A stretch of DNA of 51,550 nt from Streptococcus sp. HMSC072G04 (GTDB taxonomy: Bacteria > Bacillota > Bacilli > Lactobacillales > Streptococcaceae): contig NZ_KV812017.1 of the NCBI RefSeq assembly GCF_001813295.1, positions 1 to 51,550 on the forward strand. The letters run 5' to 3'. Made by a program: the position numbers and the translations under genes. Each line of letters starts with the position of its first letter. Position 1 is the stretch's first letter. This document shows, in pieces, positions 38,841-48,685 of the stretch. A model generated the notes under the pieces. That model saw nothing but the letters and a program-made list of their open reading frames with translations, searched no databases and had not been told where the DNA came from.

Positions 38841-39338
38841 TTATTTTAATTCTTCAAATTTTCCATTTTTAACTTCTTTGAAACCACTTTGTTTCATCAT
38901 ATCAAGAGTTGATTTGTAGCTGATATAGTCGACTTTTTTATCTTTTTGTGTTGTTACTAATTTCTTTTCAATTAGTTGATCTAAGTCTGCCTTTTCATAA
39001 TTTAGAGTTGTTTTTTCAACCATATAATCATCTTTGTATTCAGCAGAATGTGTGAATCCTTTGACATCCTTATAATCTTCATCATATTTATCGACCACTT
39101 CCTTTAATTGATCTTTCGTAACTCCCGCCTCTTTGTAGTAAATAGTAGTGGTAGTTTGGTTACTGATCGCTTTATCTCCTTTATGTTCTAAGGTAATACG
39201 AACGTCTGTTTTCTTTTCTTGGTTGATTCCCTGAAGATAGGATTTTTGAACAGATTGTTGTCCACAAGCTCCAAGAAGAAAGAGAGTAAAGATAGCGATT
39301 AAAGAAAGAAAAATAGATTTCCATATTTGTTTTTTCAT
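38841..39338 (-). CDS. DUF1307 (YehR-like) lipoprotein
   Basis: 165 aa from the chosen start. Lipoprotein signal with lipobox LGAC (Cys near 25), then a single DUF1307-type domain rich in Lys and Asp. Function unknown. The ATG at 39338 has AAAGGAG eight bases upstream; a further ATG seven codons earlier precedes that site. The gene runs against its neighbours and is a one-gene unit with TGGTATACT (39370-39378) as likely extended -10. Confidence 0.85.
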   Translation of the reverse strand: MKKQIWKSIFLSLIAIFTLFLLGACGQQSVQKSYLQGINQEKKTDVRITLEHKGDKAISNQTTTTIYYKEAGVTKDQLKEVVDKYDEDYKDVKGFTHSAEYKDDYMVEKTTLNYEKADLDQLIEKKLVTTQKDKKVDYISYKSTLDMMKQSGFKEVKNGKFEELK

Positions 39339-39515
39339 CTGAAAAACTCCTTTATTCATTGTTAAATAGAGTATACCATATTTATCTTTTTAGAACGTTA
39401 CAGTTTGATGAAAAAATCTAGTTTCAAAGGTCATGAAATATTTCATTTTTCATCACTTGTCTTTTGAATTATGTTATAATGAAAGAGATTGAAATTTGAA
39501 CGGAGAAAAAGAAAA

Positions 39516-40631
39516 ATGGCATTAACAGCAGGTATCGTTGGCTTACCAAATGTTGGTAAATCAACCCTATTTAACGCAATTACAAAAGCAGGAGCAGAGG
39601 CCGCAAACTATCCCTTTGCAACCATTGATCCAAACGTCGGGATGGTAGAAGTTCCAGATGAACGCCTCCAAAAATTGACGGAAATGATTACTCCTAAGAA
39701 GACAGTTCCGACTACTTTTGAATTTACAGATATTGCTGGGATTGTGAAAGGAGCTTCTAAAGGGGAAGGACTTGGTAATAAATTCTTGGCCAACATCCGT
39801 GAAGTAGATGCCATTGTCCATGTAGTGCGTGCTTTTGATGATGAAAATGTCATGCGGGAGCAAGGTCGTGAAGATGCCTTTGTTGATCCACTGGCAGATA
39901 TTGATACCATCAATTTAGAATTAATTTTAGCCGACTTAGAGTCTGTCAATAAACGCTATGCGCGTGTAGAAAAAATTGCTCGTACACAAAAAGATAAGGA
40001 TTCTGTTGCGGAATTTAATGTTCTACAAAAAATCAAACCAGTTCTTGAAGATGGTAAATCAGCTCGGACCATTGAATTCACTGAGGAAGAACAAAAAGTG
40101 GTGAAAGGACTTTTCCTTTTGACTACCAAACCAGTTCTTTATGTAGCCAATGTGGATGAAGATGTTGTTGCAGATCCAGATTCTATTGATTATGTGAAGC
40201 AAATTCGTGACTTTGCGGCAACAGAAAACGCGGAAGTCGTGGTGATTTCTGCGCGTGCTGAGGAAGAAATTTCTGAGCTAGAAGATGCAGATAAACAAGA
40301 ATTTTTAGAGGCGATTGGCCTGACAGAGTCTGGAGTTGATAAACTTACGCGTGCAGCTTATCACTTGTTGGGACTTGGCACTTATTTCACAGCTGGTGAA
40401 AAAGAAGTGCGTGCTTGGACCTTCAAACGTGGCATGAAAGCTCCTCAAGCAGCTGGAATCATCCACTCCGATTTTGAAAAAGGATTTATTCGTGCCGTGA
40501 CTATGTCCTATGATGATTTGGTCAAATACGGTTCTGAAAAGGCTGTAAAAGAAGCAGGACGCTTGCGCGAAGAAGGAAAAGAATATGTTGTCCAAGATGG
40601 GGACATCATGGAATTCCGTTTTAATGTATAA
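39516..40631 (+). CDS. ychF: Ribosome-binding ATPase/GTPase YchF
   Basis: 371 aa Obg-related protein. P-loop GLPNVGKST at residues 9-17, switch region [19 protein letters not shown], a coiled-coil insert and a C-terminal TGS domain ending [14 protein letters not shown]. YchF proteins prefer ATP. The ATG at 39516 has CGGAG upstream. TGTTATAAT (39472-39480) is a likely extended -10. It sits at its conserved place between dnaN and pth. Confidence 0.96.
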   Translation: MALTAGIVGLPNVGKSTLFNAITKAGAEAANYPFATIDPNVGMVEVPDERLQKLTEMITPKKTVPTTFEFTDIAGIVKGASKGEGLGNKFLANIREVDAIVHVVRAFDDENVMREQGREDAFVDPLADIDTINLELILADLESVNKRYARVEKIARTQKDKDSVAEFNVLQKIKPVLEDGKSARTIEFTEEEQKVVKGLFLLTTKPVLYVANVDEDVVADPDSIDYVKQIRDFAATENAEVVVISARAEEEISELEDADKQEFLEAIGLTESGVDKLTRAAYHLLGLGTYFTAGEKEVRAWTFKRGMKAPQAAGIIHSDFEKGFIRAVTMSYDDLVKYGSEKAVKEAGRLREEGKEYVVQDGDIMEFRFNV

Positions 40632-40649
40632 GAGAGTTAAAAAGATGTA

Positions 40650-40680
40650 AAGGTTGGAAAAAATATTTCCAACCCTTTTA
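40650..40680 (+). terminator. Terminator of ychF
   Basis: GGTTGGAAA pairs with TTTCCAACC, followed by CTTTTAG. pth starts about 20 bases later, so it may partly depend on readthrough. Confidence 0.75.
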
Positions 40681-40699
40681 GTGTTTTGAAAGGAAAGAG

Positions 40700-41269
40700 A
40701 TGACGAAATTAATTGTTGGATTGGGAAATCCAGGTGATAAGTATTTTGAAACCAAACACAATGTAGGCTTTATGTTAGTTGATCAAATGGCAAAGTCTTT
40801 AAATCTTACTTTCTCCCATGATAAGATTTTTCAAGCTGATATCGCCTCAACATTTTTGAATGGAGAAAAGGTCTATTTTGTAAAGCCGACCACTTTCATG
40901 AATGAGAGTGGAAAAGCGGTCCATGCCCTTCTGACTTATTATGGTCTGGATATTGAAGATCTTTTGGTTATTTACGATGATTTGGATATGGAAGTTGGTA
41001 AGATTCGTCTTCGAGCGAAAGGATCAGCTGGAGGTCATAACGGAATCAAATCGATTATCAATCATATTGGAACTCAGACTTTTTATCGAATTAAGATTGG
41101 AATTGGAAGACCTAAGCAGGGCATGTCAGTTGTTCATCATGTCTTAGGAAAATTTGATAAAGACGATTACATCACTATTCTACAAACAATTGATCGAGTA
41201 GAAGAAGCGGTTAACGATTACTTGGTAGAAGAAAATTTTGAAAGAAGCATGCAGAAATACAACGGGTAA
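40700..41269 (+). CDS. pth: Peptidyl-tRNA hydrolase
   Basis: 189 aa. N-terminal [18 protein letters not shown] with the catalytic His in [14 protein letters not shown] and the [13 protein letters not shown] motif. It releases peptides from dropped-off peptidyl-tRNA. mfd follows after four bases, the usual pth-mfd pair. Confidence 0.97.
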   Translation: MTKLIVGLGNPGDKYFETKHNVGFMLVDQMAKSLNLTFSHDKIFQADIASTFLNGEKVYFVKPTTFMNESGKAVHALLTYYGLDIEDLLVIYDDLDMEVGKIRLRAKGSAGGHNGIKSIINHIGTQTFYRIKIGIGRPKQGMSVVHHVLGKFDKDDYITILQTIDRVEEAVNDYLVEENFERSMQKYNG

Positions 41270-41273
41270 GTAG

Positions 41274-44200
41274 ATGAATGTAATTGATTTAGTGAGTCAA
41301 AACTCCAACCTTCTATCCTGGCAACAAGGTTTGCAAAAAAACAATAGGGAATTGATCTTAGGATTGTCTGCGACCACAAAGGCTATTGTAATGGCTTCAG
41401 CCTTTGATTCTATTGAAAAAGCAGTCCTCATTACTTCCAGTTATAACGAAGCGGAACGATTGGCCAGTGATTTTATTGCCTTGCTTGGAGAAGAGAAAGT
41501 CCATACATTTTTGGGAGATGATAACCCTTTAGCAGAATTTGTTTTTGCTTCACAAGAAAGGCAATTTGCACGATTAGAGGCTTTGAACTTTTTATGTCAA
41601 GAAGATCGTCAAGGTATCCTTGTGACCAATGTGAGTGGTATAAAACTACTATTACCTTCTCCTAAAGTTTTTGCATCTAGTATTTTTAAATTGAAGGTTG
41701 GTCAAGAAATAGACTTAACTACTCTGAGTGAAACATTACAAAAGATTGGCTATCAAAAGGTGAGCCAAGTTTTGCAACAGGGAGAGTTTAGTCTACGAGG
41801 AGATATTTTAGATATCTTTGAGATCGAACAACTCCAACCCTATCGGATTGAATTTTTTGGAGATGAGATTGATGGAATCCGAATTTTTGACCCAGAAAGT
41901 CAGCGTTCTGTTGAAAATGTTGAAGAAGTTCAACTGAAGGCAGTGAGTGATCTATTGTTGCAAGAGGAAGATTTTATCCGTGGTCAGCAGCAAATCGAAC
42001 AATTGCAAGAACAGAGCGCGAATGAAGAATTTAAATCTTATCTAGCAGAAATTTTAGGAGATATTTCTCAAAGGAAACTCCATCCGGATCTTAGAAAATT
42101 TATTAGTTTCTTTTACAAGAAACAATATACCCTATTCGATTATCTCCCTAAACACACTCCAGTCTTTCTGGATGATTATCAAAAAATAGCCGATCAAATA
42201 GCGAGATTTGAACTAGATACAGCTAATCTCTTGACGGAAGATTTACATAAAAATAGAGCTTCTTCTCGCCAAGTGTATTTTGCAGACACCAGTACAACAT
42301 TACGAAAATATACCCCTGCCACTTATTTTTCAAACTTTCAAAAAGGATTGGGAAATCTGAAGTTTGATCATTTGTATCAATTCAATCAATATCCCATGCA
42401 GGAGTTTTTTGGACAATTTGATTTGCTAAAAGAGGAAATTGAACGGTATCGAAAATCAAACTATACAGTTATTGTCCAAGCAACTTCTCATCACAATCTT
42501 CAACAGCTACATAAAAATTTAGAAGAGTATGGGATTCGATTAGATTATATTGATGGGGATGCGATTATCCCTCAAGCTAGTCAATTAATTGTTGGAGGAC
42601 TAGCTCACGGTTTCCAATTTGTTGATGAAAAAATTGTCTACATTACAGAATCAGAGATTTATCAGAAAAAGATCAAACGAAAGATTCGCAGGCAAAATAT
42701 TTCCAATGCAGAACGCCTAAAAAATTATAATGAACTAGAAAAAGGGGACTATGTTGTTCACCAAGTTCATGGTATTGGTCAATATTTGGGAATTGAAACG
42801 ATTGAAATTTCGGGTGTCCATCGTGATTATGTTTCGATTCAATATCAAAATGGAGATCGCATCTCGATTCCTGTCGATCAGATTCAGATGTTGTCCAAAT
42901 ATGTTGCAAGTGATGGAAAAACGCCAAAAATTAACAAGTTAAACGATGGGCGTTTCCAAAAAACGAAGCAAAAGGTTCAGACCCAGGTAGAGGACATTGC
43001 GGATGATTTGATAAAACTTTATGCGGAGCGTAGTCAATTAGAAGGCTTTTCCTATTCCCAAGATGATGAAAACCAAGAGGCTTTTGAACAAGATTTTCCA
43101 TATATTGAAACAGATGACCAATTACGTTCCATTGAAGAAATCAAAAAAGATATGGAATCGAATCATCCGATGGACCGATTGCTGGTTGGAGACGTCGGTT
43201 TTGGGAAAACAGAGGTCGCTATGCGAGCAGCCTTTAAGGCAGTAAATGATCATAAACAAGTAGCAGTGCTGGTTCCTACCACTGTTCTTGCCCAACAACA
43301 TTATGCCAATTTTAAGGAGCGTTTTGAATCTTTTGCAGTAGAGGTTGCTGTTTTAAGTCGTTTCCAGAGTAAGGCAGAGCAGAAAGAAACGCTTGAAAAG
43401 TTGAAAAAAGGACGAGTGGATATTATTATTGGAACTCACCGGCTCTTGTCCAAAGATGTTGTTTTTTCAGACTTAGGCTTAATCGTGATCGATGAAGAAC
43501 AACGTTTTGGAGTGAAGCACAAAGAAACCTTGAAAGAATTGAAAAAAAAGGTGGATGTGCTTACCTTGACAGCTACCCCTATACCTCGAACTCTTCACAT
43601 GTCTATGCTAGGAATTCGAGATTTGTCTGTCATTGAAACACCTCCGACCAATCGGTATCCTGTGCAAACTTTTGTATTAGAGACCAATCCAACCATTATT
43701 CGAGATGCTGTGTTGCGGGAGATGGATCGTGGAGGACAGGCCTATTATCTTTACAATAAGGTAGATACAATTGAACAAAAGGTGTCTGAATTAAAAGAGT
43801 TGATTCCAGAGGCTTCGATTGGCTTTGTTCATGGCCAGATGAGTGAAGTTCGCCTGGAAAATACCCTGTTGGATTTCATTAATGGCGAATACGATGTCTT
43901 AGTGACGACAACCATTATTGAGACAGGTGTGGATATTCCAAATGCCAATACACTCTTTATTGAAAATGCGGATCATATGGGGCTTTCAACGCTTTATCAA
44001 CTAAGAGGTCGTGTGGGACGAAGCAATCGAATTGCTTATGCTTATTTGATGTATCGTCCAGACAAATCTCTTACAGAAGTGTCTGAAAAACGTTTAGAAG
44101 CTATTAAAGGTTTTACTGAGTTGGGGTCTGGATTTAAAATTGCTATGCGAGATTTATCGATCCGTGGAGCAGGGAATATCCTTGGAGCCTCTCAATCTGG

Positions 44201-44768
44201 TTTTATCGATTCAGTTGGTTTTGAAATGTATTCTCAATTGTTAGAAGAAGCTATTGCTAAGAAACAAGGCCAAGAGCATCGTAGGCAAAAGAGTAATGCA
44301 GAGTTGAACCTTCAAATAGATGCGTATTTACCTAATGAATATATTTCAGATCAACGTCAAAAAATTGAAATTTACAAACAAATTCGTGAAATGAATTCTG
44401 CGACAGACTATGAATACTTGCAAGATGAATTGATCGATCGTTTTGGAGAATACCCAGATGTTGTGGCCTACCTACTTGAAATTGGTTTAGTGAAAGCTTA
44501 CTTGGATCAAGTCTTTGTCCGTCTTGTTGAGAGAAAACAACAAAAAGTGACAGTGAAATTTGAACCTATTGCCAAACAACTGTTTTTAACACAGGATTAT
44601 TTCAAAGCTCTGTCAATGACACAGTTAAAGGCACAGATTGCAGAAGAAAAAGGATTGATTGAAGTGATCTTCGATATTCGAAATAAGAAAGATTTTGAAA
44701 TTTTAGAAGCTCTGAAGCAATTTGGTCAAACCTTATTGGAAATTAAACAGGAAAAAGAAGAGAACTAG
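41274..44768 (+). CDS. mfd: Transcription-repair coupling factor Mfd
   Basis: 1164 aa. UvrB-like N-terminal part, RNA polymerase interaction domain (GDYVVHQVHGIGQYLGIE near 490), and a RecG-like translocase with Walker A GDVGFGKTE near 638, IDEEQRFGVKHKE and LRGRVGRSN, then the TRCF C-terminal domain. It removes stalled RNA polymerase and recruits UvrA. No truncation. Confidence 0.97.
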   Translation: MNVIDLVSQNSNLLSWQQGLQKNNRELILGLSATTKAIVMASAFDSIEKAVLITSSYNEAERLASDFIALLGEEKVHTFLGDDNPLAEFVFASQERQFARLEALNFLCQEDRQGILVTNVSGIKLLLPSPKVFASSIFKLKVGQEIDLTTLSETLQKIGYQKVSQVLQQGEFSLRGDILDIFEIEQLQPYRIEFFGDEIDGIRIFDPESQRSVENVEEVQLKAVSDLLLQEEDFIRGQQQIEQLQEQSANEEFKSYLAEILGDISQRKLHPDLRKFISFFYKKQYTLFDYLPKHTPVFLDDYQKIADQIARFELDTANLLTEDLHKNRASSRQVYFADTSTTLRKYTPATYFSNFQKGLGNLKFDHLYQFNQYPMQEFFGQFDLLKEEIERYRKSNYTVIVQATSHHNLQQLHKNLEEYGIRLDYIDGDAIIPQASQLIVGGLAHGFQFVDEKIVYITESEIYQKKIKRKIRRQNISNAERLKNYNELEKGDYVVHQVHGIGQYLGIETIEISGVHRDYVSIQYQNGDRISIPVDQIQMLSKYVASDGKTPKINKLNDGRFQKTKQKVQTQVEDIADDLIKLYAERSQLEGFSYSQDDENQEAFEQDFPYIETDDQLRSIEEIKKDMESNHPMDRLLVGDVGFGKTEVAMRAAFKAVNDHKQVAVLVPTTVLAQQHYANFKERFESFAVEVAVLSRFQSKAEQKETLEKLKKGRVDIIIGTHRLLSKDVVFSDLGLIVIDEEQRFGVKHKETLKELKKKVDVLTLTATPIPRTLHMSMLGIRDLSVIETPPTNRYPVQTFVLETNPTIIRDAVLREMDRGGQAYYLYNKVDTIEQKVSELKELIPEASIGFVHGQMSEVRLENTLLDFINGEYDVLVTTTIIETGVDIPNANTLFIENADHMGLSTLYQLRGRVGRSNRIAYAYLMYRPDKSLTEVSEKRLEAIKGFTELGSGFKIAMRDLSIRGAGNILGASQSGFIDSVGFEMYSQLLEEAIAKKQGQEHRRQKSNAELNLQIDAYLPNEYISDQRQKIEIYKQIREMNSATDYEYLQDELIDRFGEYPDVVAYLLEIGLVKAYLDQVFVRLVERKQQKVTVKFEPIAKQLFLTQDYFKALSMTQLKAQIAEEKGLIEVIFDIRNKKDFEILEALKQFGQTLLEIKQEKEEN

Positions 44769-44836
44769 CAGTTCTTAGCTCATTTTTCGCATTTTATGTA
44801 TAAAAAATGATACAATACTATGTTAGAGGTGACAGT

Positions 44837-45103
44837 ATGAGATTAGATAAATATTTAAAAGTTTCTCGCATTATTAAGCGTCGTCCTGTTGCAAAGGAAG
44901 TTGCAGATAAAGGGCGAATCAAAGTCAATGGAGTATTAGCCAAAAGTTCAACGGATTTGAAAGTGAATGATCAAATTGAAGTTCGTTTTGGAAATAAAGT
45001 ATTGACGGTTAAAGTCTTGGAAATGTTGGATAGTACAAAAAAAGAAGATGCATCCAAAATGTACGAAATAATTAGTGAAACAAGGATAGAAGAAGATGCC
45101 TAA
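44837..45103 (+). CDS. rqcP: S4 domain protein RqcP
   Basis: 88 aa. The S4 motif [20 protein letters not shown] is at the N-terminus. RqcP (YabO) works with RqcH in ribosome quality control, adding alanine tails to stalled chains. The ATG at 44837 has AGAGGTG upstream; the frame extends ten codons further without need. It overlaps divIC by 8 bases. Confidence 0.93.
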   Translation: MRLDKYLKVSRIIKRRPVAKEVADKGRIKVNGVLAKSSTDLKVNDQIEVRFGNKVLTVKVLEMLDSTKKEDASKMYEIISETRIEEDA

Positions 45104-45464
45104 AAATATCGTTCAAATGAACAATAAATATATCAAAGACGAAAGTCAGCGAAAACGTTTTTTAGAAGAAGAAAGAAAAAAACGCAATCGTTTTCTGGGG
45201 CTCGTTTTGATATTAGTCATGTTACTGTTTATTCTTCCAACTTATAATTTAGCCCAGAGCTATCAATCGCTACAAGATAAAAAAGAACAATACAAACAGT
45301 TGGAAAAAGAGTATAAAGAAACAAGTGAACAAAAAGAATACCAACAAGATATCGCTAAAAAATTAAAAGACGATGATTATGCAACAAAATATGCACGCGC
45401 TAAGTATTCTTTTTCAAAAGATGGTGAATATGTTTATACCATTCCAGATTTACTTCCCCAATAA
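45096..45464 (+). CDS. divIC: Septum formation protein DivIC/FtsB-like
   Basis: 122 aa bitopic protein: basic cytoplasmic N-terminus, one membrane helix (about 34-54), then an extracellular coiled coil ([20 protein letters not shown]) and the conserved [15 protein letters not shown]. Partner of FtsL and DivIB in the division complex. It overlaps rqcP and is followed after three bases by a small ORF. Confidence 0.93.
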   Translation: MPKNIVQMNNKYIKDESQRKRFLEEERKKRNRFLGLVLILVMLLFILPTYNLAQSYQSLQDKKEQYKQLEKEYKETSEQKEYQQDIAKKLKDDDYATKYARAKYSFSKDGEYVYTIPDLLPQ

Positions 45465-45467
45465 CCG

Positions 45468-45596
45468 ATGGAAAATATCTTACAAACAGTTAAACAATTT
45501 CTTGAATTTTCGGATGAAAAATTAGAGGAATTAAAAAAGAAAAACCAAATGATCAAACTTCAAAAGGATGAAAAGGAAAGGAATACAGGTGTCTAA
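45468..45596 (+). CDS. Conserved small protein between divIC and the serine hydrolase
   Basis: 42 aa, beginning MENILQTVKQFLEFSDEKLE and continuing as one charged helix rich in Lys and Glu, no membrane segment. Function unknown. A small ORF of this size and N-terminal pattern stands at the same place in the pneumococcal genome (after divIC, before the serine hydrolase and tilS), which argues that it is a real gene. It starts three bases after the divIC stop and its stop overlaps the GTG start of the next gene. Confidence 0.78.
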   Translation: MENILQTVKQFLEFSDEKLEELKKKNQMIKLQKDEKERNTGV

Positions 45597-46854
45597 ACGA
45601 TTTCTGCTCCTATTGTTAGTTCCAATTTTATTTATTGGGTCTCAAGCAGCGAGTGTCGAGCAGTCTGAGTCTTCTCAGACAATGGCTCATCCATCAGAAC
45701 TTTATTTTTCTTCAATTCCAGCGAACCCTAATGTCTATCGCAAAATTTCTGTTTTTTCTGATCCTCAGTTGAAAAAAGAAAAAGGAGAAATTCTTCCTAA
45801 CACACCGTTTACAATCGAACAACTCTTTGTAAATGATGAAGGGAAAGCTGTGTTTAAAATAGCAGATAAAGGATATGTATTAGCAGATTCTTCTGTCATT
45901 TTTTCTGATGTTGTACAAGAAACACAAGAAAAAAAACAAGACATGTGGCTAAAACCTGGTTTTAAAGTGTATGACCGACCCTTAATAAATGGTGCAAAAG
46001 AAAAAAATACACCTCTTTCTCCTTATACAAAAGTGACAGTCTTACGTACAGCTAAGACTTTACGAGATGAGTTTTTGGAGATTGAAGGTCAGGGCTGGGT
46101 GAACAAAGCATTCGTCACTGAAAAAGATAATCGAATGGAAAAAGTCCAGGACTTGTTGAATAGTAAATACAATTCTCCTTCGTATGGAATCTATGTAAAA
46201 CAATTAGAGACTGGAAATACTGCTGGAATCAATCCGCAAAAAGAAATGTATTCTGCCAGTGTAACGAAATTACCATACTTGTACTACGTCCAAGAACAGC
46301 TCAATAAAAAAGCCATTTCCCCAACTACAACCTACAAATATATTCCAGAAGTCAATGATTTCAAAGGTGGCTATGAACCAGAAGGAAGTGGTAGCCTTTC
46401 AAAAACACCAGATGGAAAAGAATACAGTGTTCAAGAGTTGGTAGATAAGATTGCAAAAGAATCAGATAATGTTGGACATAATATCTTGAATTATTATGTC
46501 ACTCATCAATCAGATCAAGATTTTCAAAAAACTTTGGATAAAATTGCAAAAAAACATTGGGATGTTGAAAAAAGAGAAGCATCCGCTGAAATGGCTGGCA
46601 ATGTCATGGAAGCTGTCTATCAACAAAATGGCCCTATTATTGATGCGCTCTCTTCTACAAAATATGATGATCAACGGATTGCGCGTGACCTTCCAGTAAA
46701 AGTTGCTCATAAAATTGGAGATGCCTATGATTTTAGACATGATGTTGCGATTGTATACACAAATTCACCCTATGTAATAGCCATTTTTACAGATCATTCG
46801 AATTATGATACGATTTCCAACATTTCAAAGGATATCTATGAGGTATTGAAATAA
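45592..46854 (+). CDS. Exported serine hydrolase, class A beta-lactamase fold
   Basis: 420 aa. Signal peptide or anchor (about 4-20), an SH3-like N-terminal region (to about 180) and a domain with all three penicillin-recognising motifs: SxxK as SVTK, SDN in KESDNVGHN and KxG as KIG in HKIGDAY. It is more likely a wall enzyme than a resistance enzyme. I prefer the GTG at 45592 because GGAAAGG is at good distance; an ATG eight codons earlier has no room for a site. tilS starts one base before its end. Confidence 0.85.
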   Translation, partial: SKRFLLLLLVPILFIGSQAASVEQSESSQTMAHPSELYFSSIPANPNVYRKISVFSDPQLKKEKGEILPNTPFTIEQLFVNDEGKAVFKIADKGYVLADSSVIFSDVVQETQEKKQDMWLKPGFKVYDRPLINGAKEKNTPLSPYTKVTVLRTAKTLRDEFLEIEGQGWVNKAFVTEKDNRMEKVQDLLNSKYNSPSYGIYVKQLETGNTAGINPQKEMYSASVTKLPYLYYVQEQLNKKAISPTTTYKYIPEVNDFKGGYEPEGSGSLSKTPDGKEYSVQELVDKIAKESDNVGHNILNYYVTHQSDQDFQKTLDKIAKKHWDVEKREASAEMAGNVMEAVYQQNGPIIDALSSTKYDDQRIARDLPVKVAHKIGDAYDFRHDVAIVYTNSPYVIAIFTDHSNYDTISNISKDIYEVLK

Positions 46855-48128
46855 TGGAAAAGCGATTTTTAGAGTTTTGTGAAAAACAAGATCTATTTAC
46901 TCCCCATCGCCGTGTTTTGGTTGCCTTATCTGGTGGATTGGATTCAATGAATCTGTATGAACTTTTATATAAGAATAAAGAACGATTGAAAATCCATCTA
47001 GTACTCGCTCATGTCAATCATGGACAAAGACCAGAATCAGATTTAGAAGAAAGTGAACTTCGAACGCTAGCTGATAGGCGAGAGACACGTATCCATGTAG
47101 CTCACTATTCGGGTGATTTTACAGAAGCAAAAGCTCGTACCTTTCGTTATGATTTTTTTAAACAGATTATGGAGAAAGAGGATTGCACCGCTTTAGTAAC
47201 AGGTCATCATGCAAACGATCAAGCCGAAACAACTTTCATGCGCTTAATACGAGGAACAAAATTACGCCATTTAAGTGGCATTCCTGTACGACAACCATTT
47301 AGCAAGGGTGAGCTAATCCGTCCTTTGTTAACTTTTACCAAAGATGAGTTGATGAAAATCCCTCACTTTGAAGATAGTAGCAATGACTCACAGGACTATT
47401 TTCGAAATCGTGTACGCCATCAATACCTTCCAGAATTTGAAAAAGAAAATCCTCAAATGCAAGCAAGTCTTCGCTATTTAGCAGAGGAAGTGAGTCATTG
47501 GCACCAAGCACTGAAAGAATTGACTAGCGAGTTAACCATTCAAGATTTAGCTTCTTTTAGAAAGTATTCTCATTCTGTACAATTATTCTTATTAGAAGAG
47601 TATCTGGCACAATTTCCAGATTTGCAACTTGGTAGGGTACAGTTTCAAGAATTATTAGATTTACTGCGAAAAAAAAGAAATTGCGTTCATTATTTAAAGT
47701 CGAATTATGAACTACATCAAGAATATGATTTCTTTGAAATACAAAAAATCAGTCAAAAGTCGGATGACCACCCCCTCCCATTTTTGTTAGAATTTGGGAA
47801 TATCTTTGAAATTGCAAATTATAAACTATCTTTTGGACAACCATTAGTAGGGGAAAATGTAGAAATTCTTTCTGTTTCACGCGAAACTCCCATCTTAATT
47901 AGAAGGAGAAAGGAAGGAGATCAGCTACTTGTTAATGGCCACCATCAAAAATTAAGACGGTGGTTTATCAACCATAAAATTCCAATTTCTCTTCGGCAAA
48001 AGGCTCTCATTATAGAACAAAATCATAATATTCTTTCTGTAGTGGGATTGGTAACGAGTGATTTGAGTAAGCCCTCAAAAAGTGGTATAATGAAAGACAG
48101 TCTTTATATTCAAAAAATAGATAGGTAA
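46854..48128 (+). CDS. tilS: tRNA(Ile)-lysidine synthetase
   Basis: 424 aa. PP-loop SGGLDS at residues 26-31, then the HHANDQAET motif, and a C-terminal substrate-binding domain. It changes C34 of tRNA-Ile(CAU) to lysidine so that it reads AUA. Its start overlaps the hydrolase stop (TAATG), and hpt follows after four bases. A parS-like site lies inside. Confidence 0.95.
   Translation: MEKRFLEFCEKQDLFTPHRRVLVALSGGLDSMNLYELLYKNKERLKIHLVLAHVNHGQRPESDLEESELRTLADRRETRIHVAHYSGDFTEAKARTFRYDFFKQIMEKEDCTALVTGHHANDQAETTFMRLIRGTKLRHLSGIPVRQPFSKGELIRPLLTFTKDELMKIPHFEDSSNDSQDYFRNRVRHQYLPEFEKENPQMQASLRYLAEEVSHWHQALKELTSELTIQDLASFRKYSHSVQLFLLEEYLAQFPDLQLGRVQFQELLDLLRKKRNCVHYLKSNYELHQEYDFFEIQKISQKSDDHPLPFLLEFGNIFEIANYKLSFGQPLVGENVEILSVSRETPILIRRRKEGDQLLVNGHHQKLRRWFINHKIPISLRQKALIIEQNHNILSVVGLVTSDLSKPSKSGIMKDSLYIQKIDR
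47873..47888. other. parS-like site 3
   Basis: TGTTTCACGCGAAACT inside tilS, two differences from the TGTTTCACGTGAAACA consensus, one at the centre. About 13 kb to the right of parB. Confidence 0.65.
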
Positions 48129-48132
48129 AAAC

Positions 48133-48675
48133 ATGTTAGAAAAAGATATAAAAAAAGTATTGGTTTCACATGATGAAATTGTGGAAGCAGCAAAGAAATT
48201 GGGTGAAACCCTAACAAAAGAGTACCAAGGAAAAAATCCAATTTTTGTTGGAATTTTGAAAGGCTCTGTTCCATTTATGGCAGAGTTGATTAACCACGTG
48301 GATACACATATTGAATTGGATTTTATGCTGGTTTCAAGTTATCATGGTGGTACAGCAAGCTCAGGTATTATTAATATTATCAAGGATATCGACCAAGATA
48401 TTACTGGTAGAGATATTTTATTTGTAGAAGATATTATCGATACAGGTAAAACCCTCAAGAGTCTAAAAGAACTCTTTGAAGAACGAAATGCAGCATCTGT
48501 GAAGATTGCTACCTTACTGGATAAACCTGAAGGACGTTTGGTTGAGATTGAAGCAGATTACACCTGCTTTACGATTCCAAATGAGTTTGTTGTAGGATAT
48601 GGTTTAGACTATGATGAAAATTATCGTAACCTACCCTATGTTGGTGTATTAAAAGAGGAAGTGTACTCAAAATAG
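48133..48675 (+). CDS. hpt: Hypoxanthine-guanine phosphoribosyltransferase
   Basis: 180 aa. The PRPP-binding motif [11 protein letters not shown] is intact and the flexible loop [11 protein letters not shown] follows the pattern of the family. It salvages hypoxanthine and guanine to IMP and GMP. The tilS-hpt-ftsH order is conserved in Firmicutes. Confidence 0.96.
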   Translation: MLEKDIKKVLVSHDEIVEAAKKLGETLTKEYQGKNPIFVGILKGSVPFMAELINHVDTHIELDFMLVSSYHGGTASSGIINIIKDIDQDITGRDILFVEDIIDTGKTLKSLKELFEERNAASVKIATLLDKPEGRLVEIEADYTCFTIPNEFVVGYGLDYDENYRNLPYVGVLKEEVYSK

Positions 48676-48685
48676 AGGAGACTAG

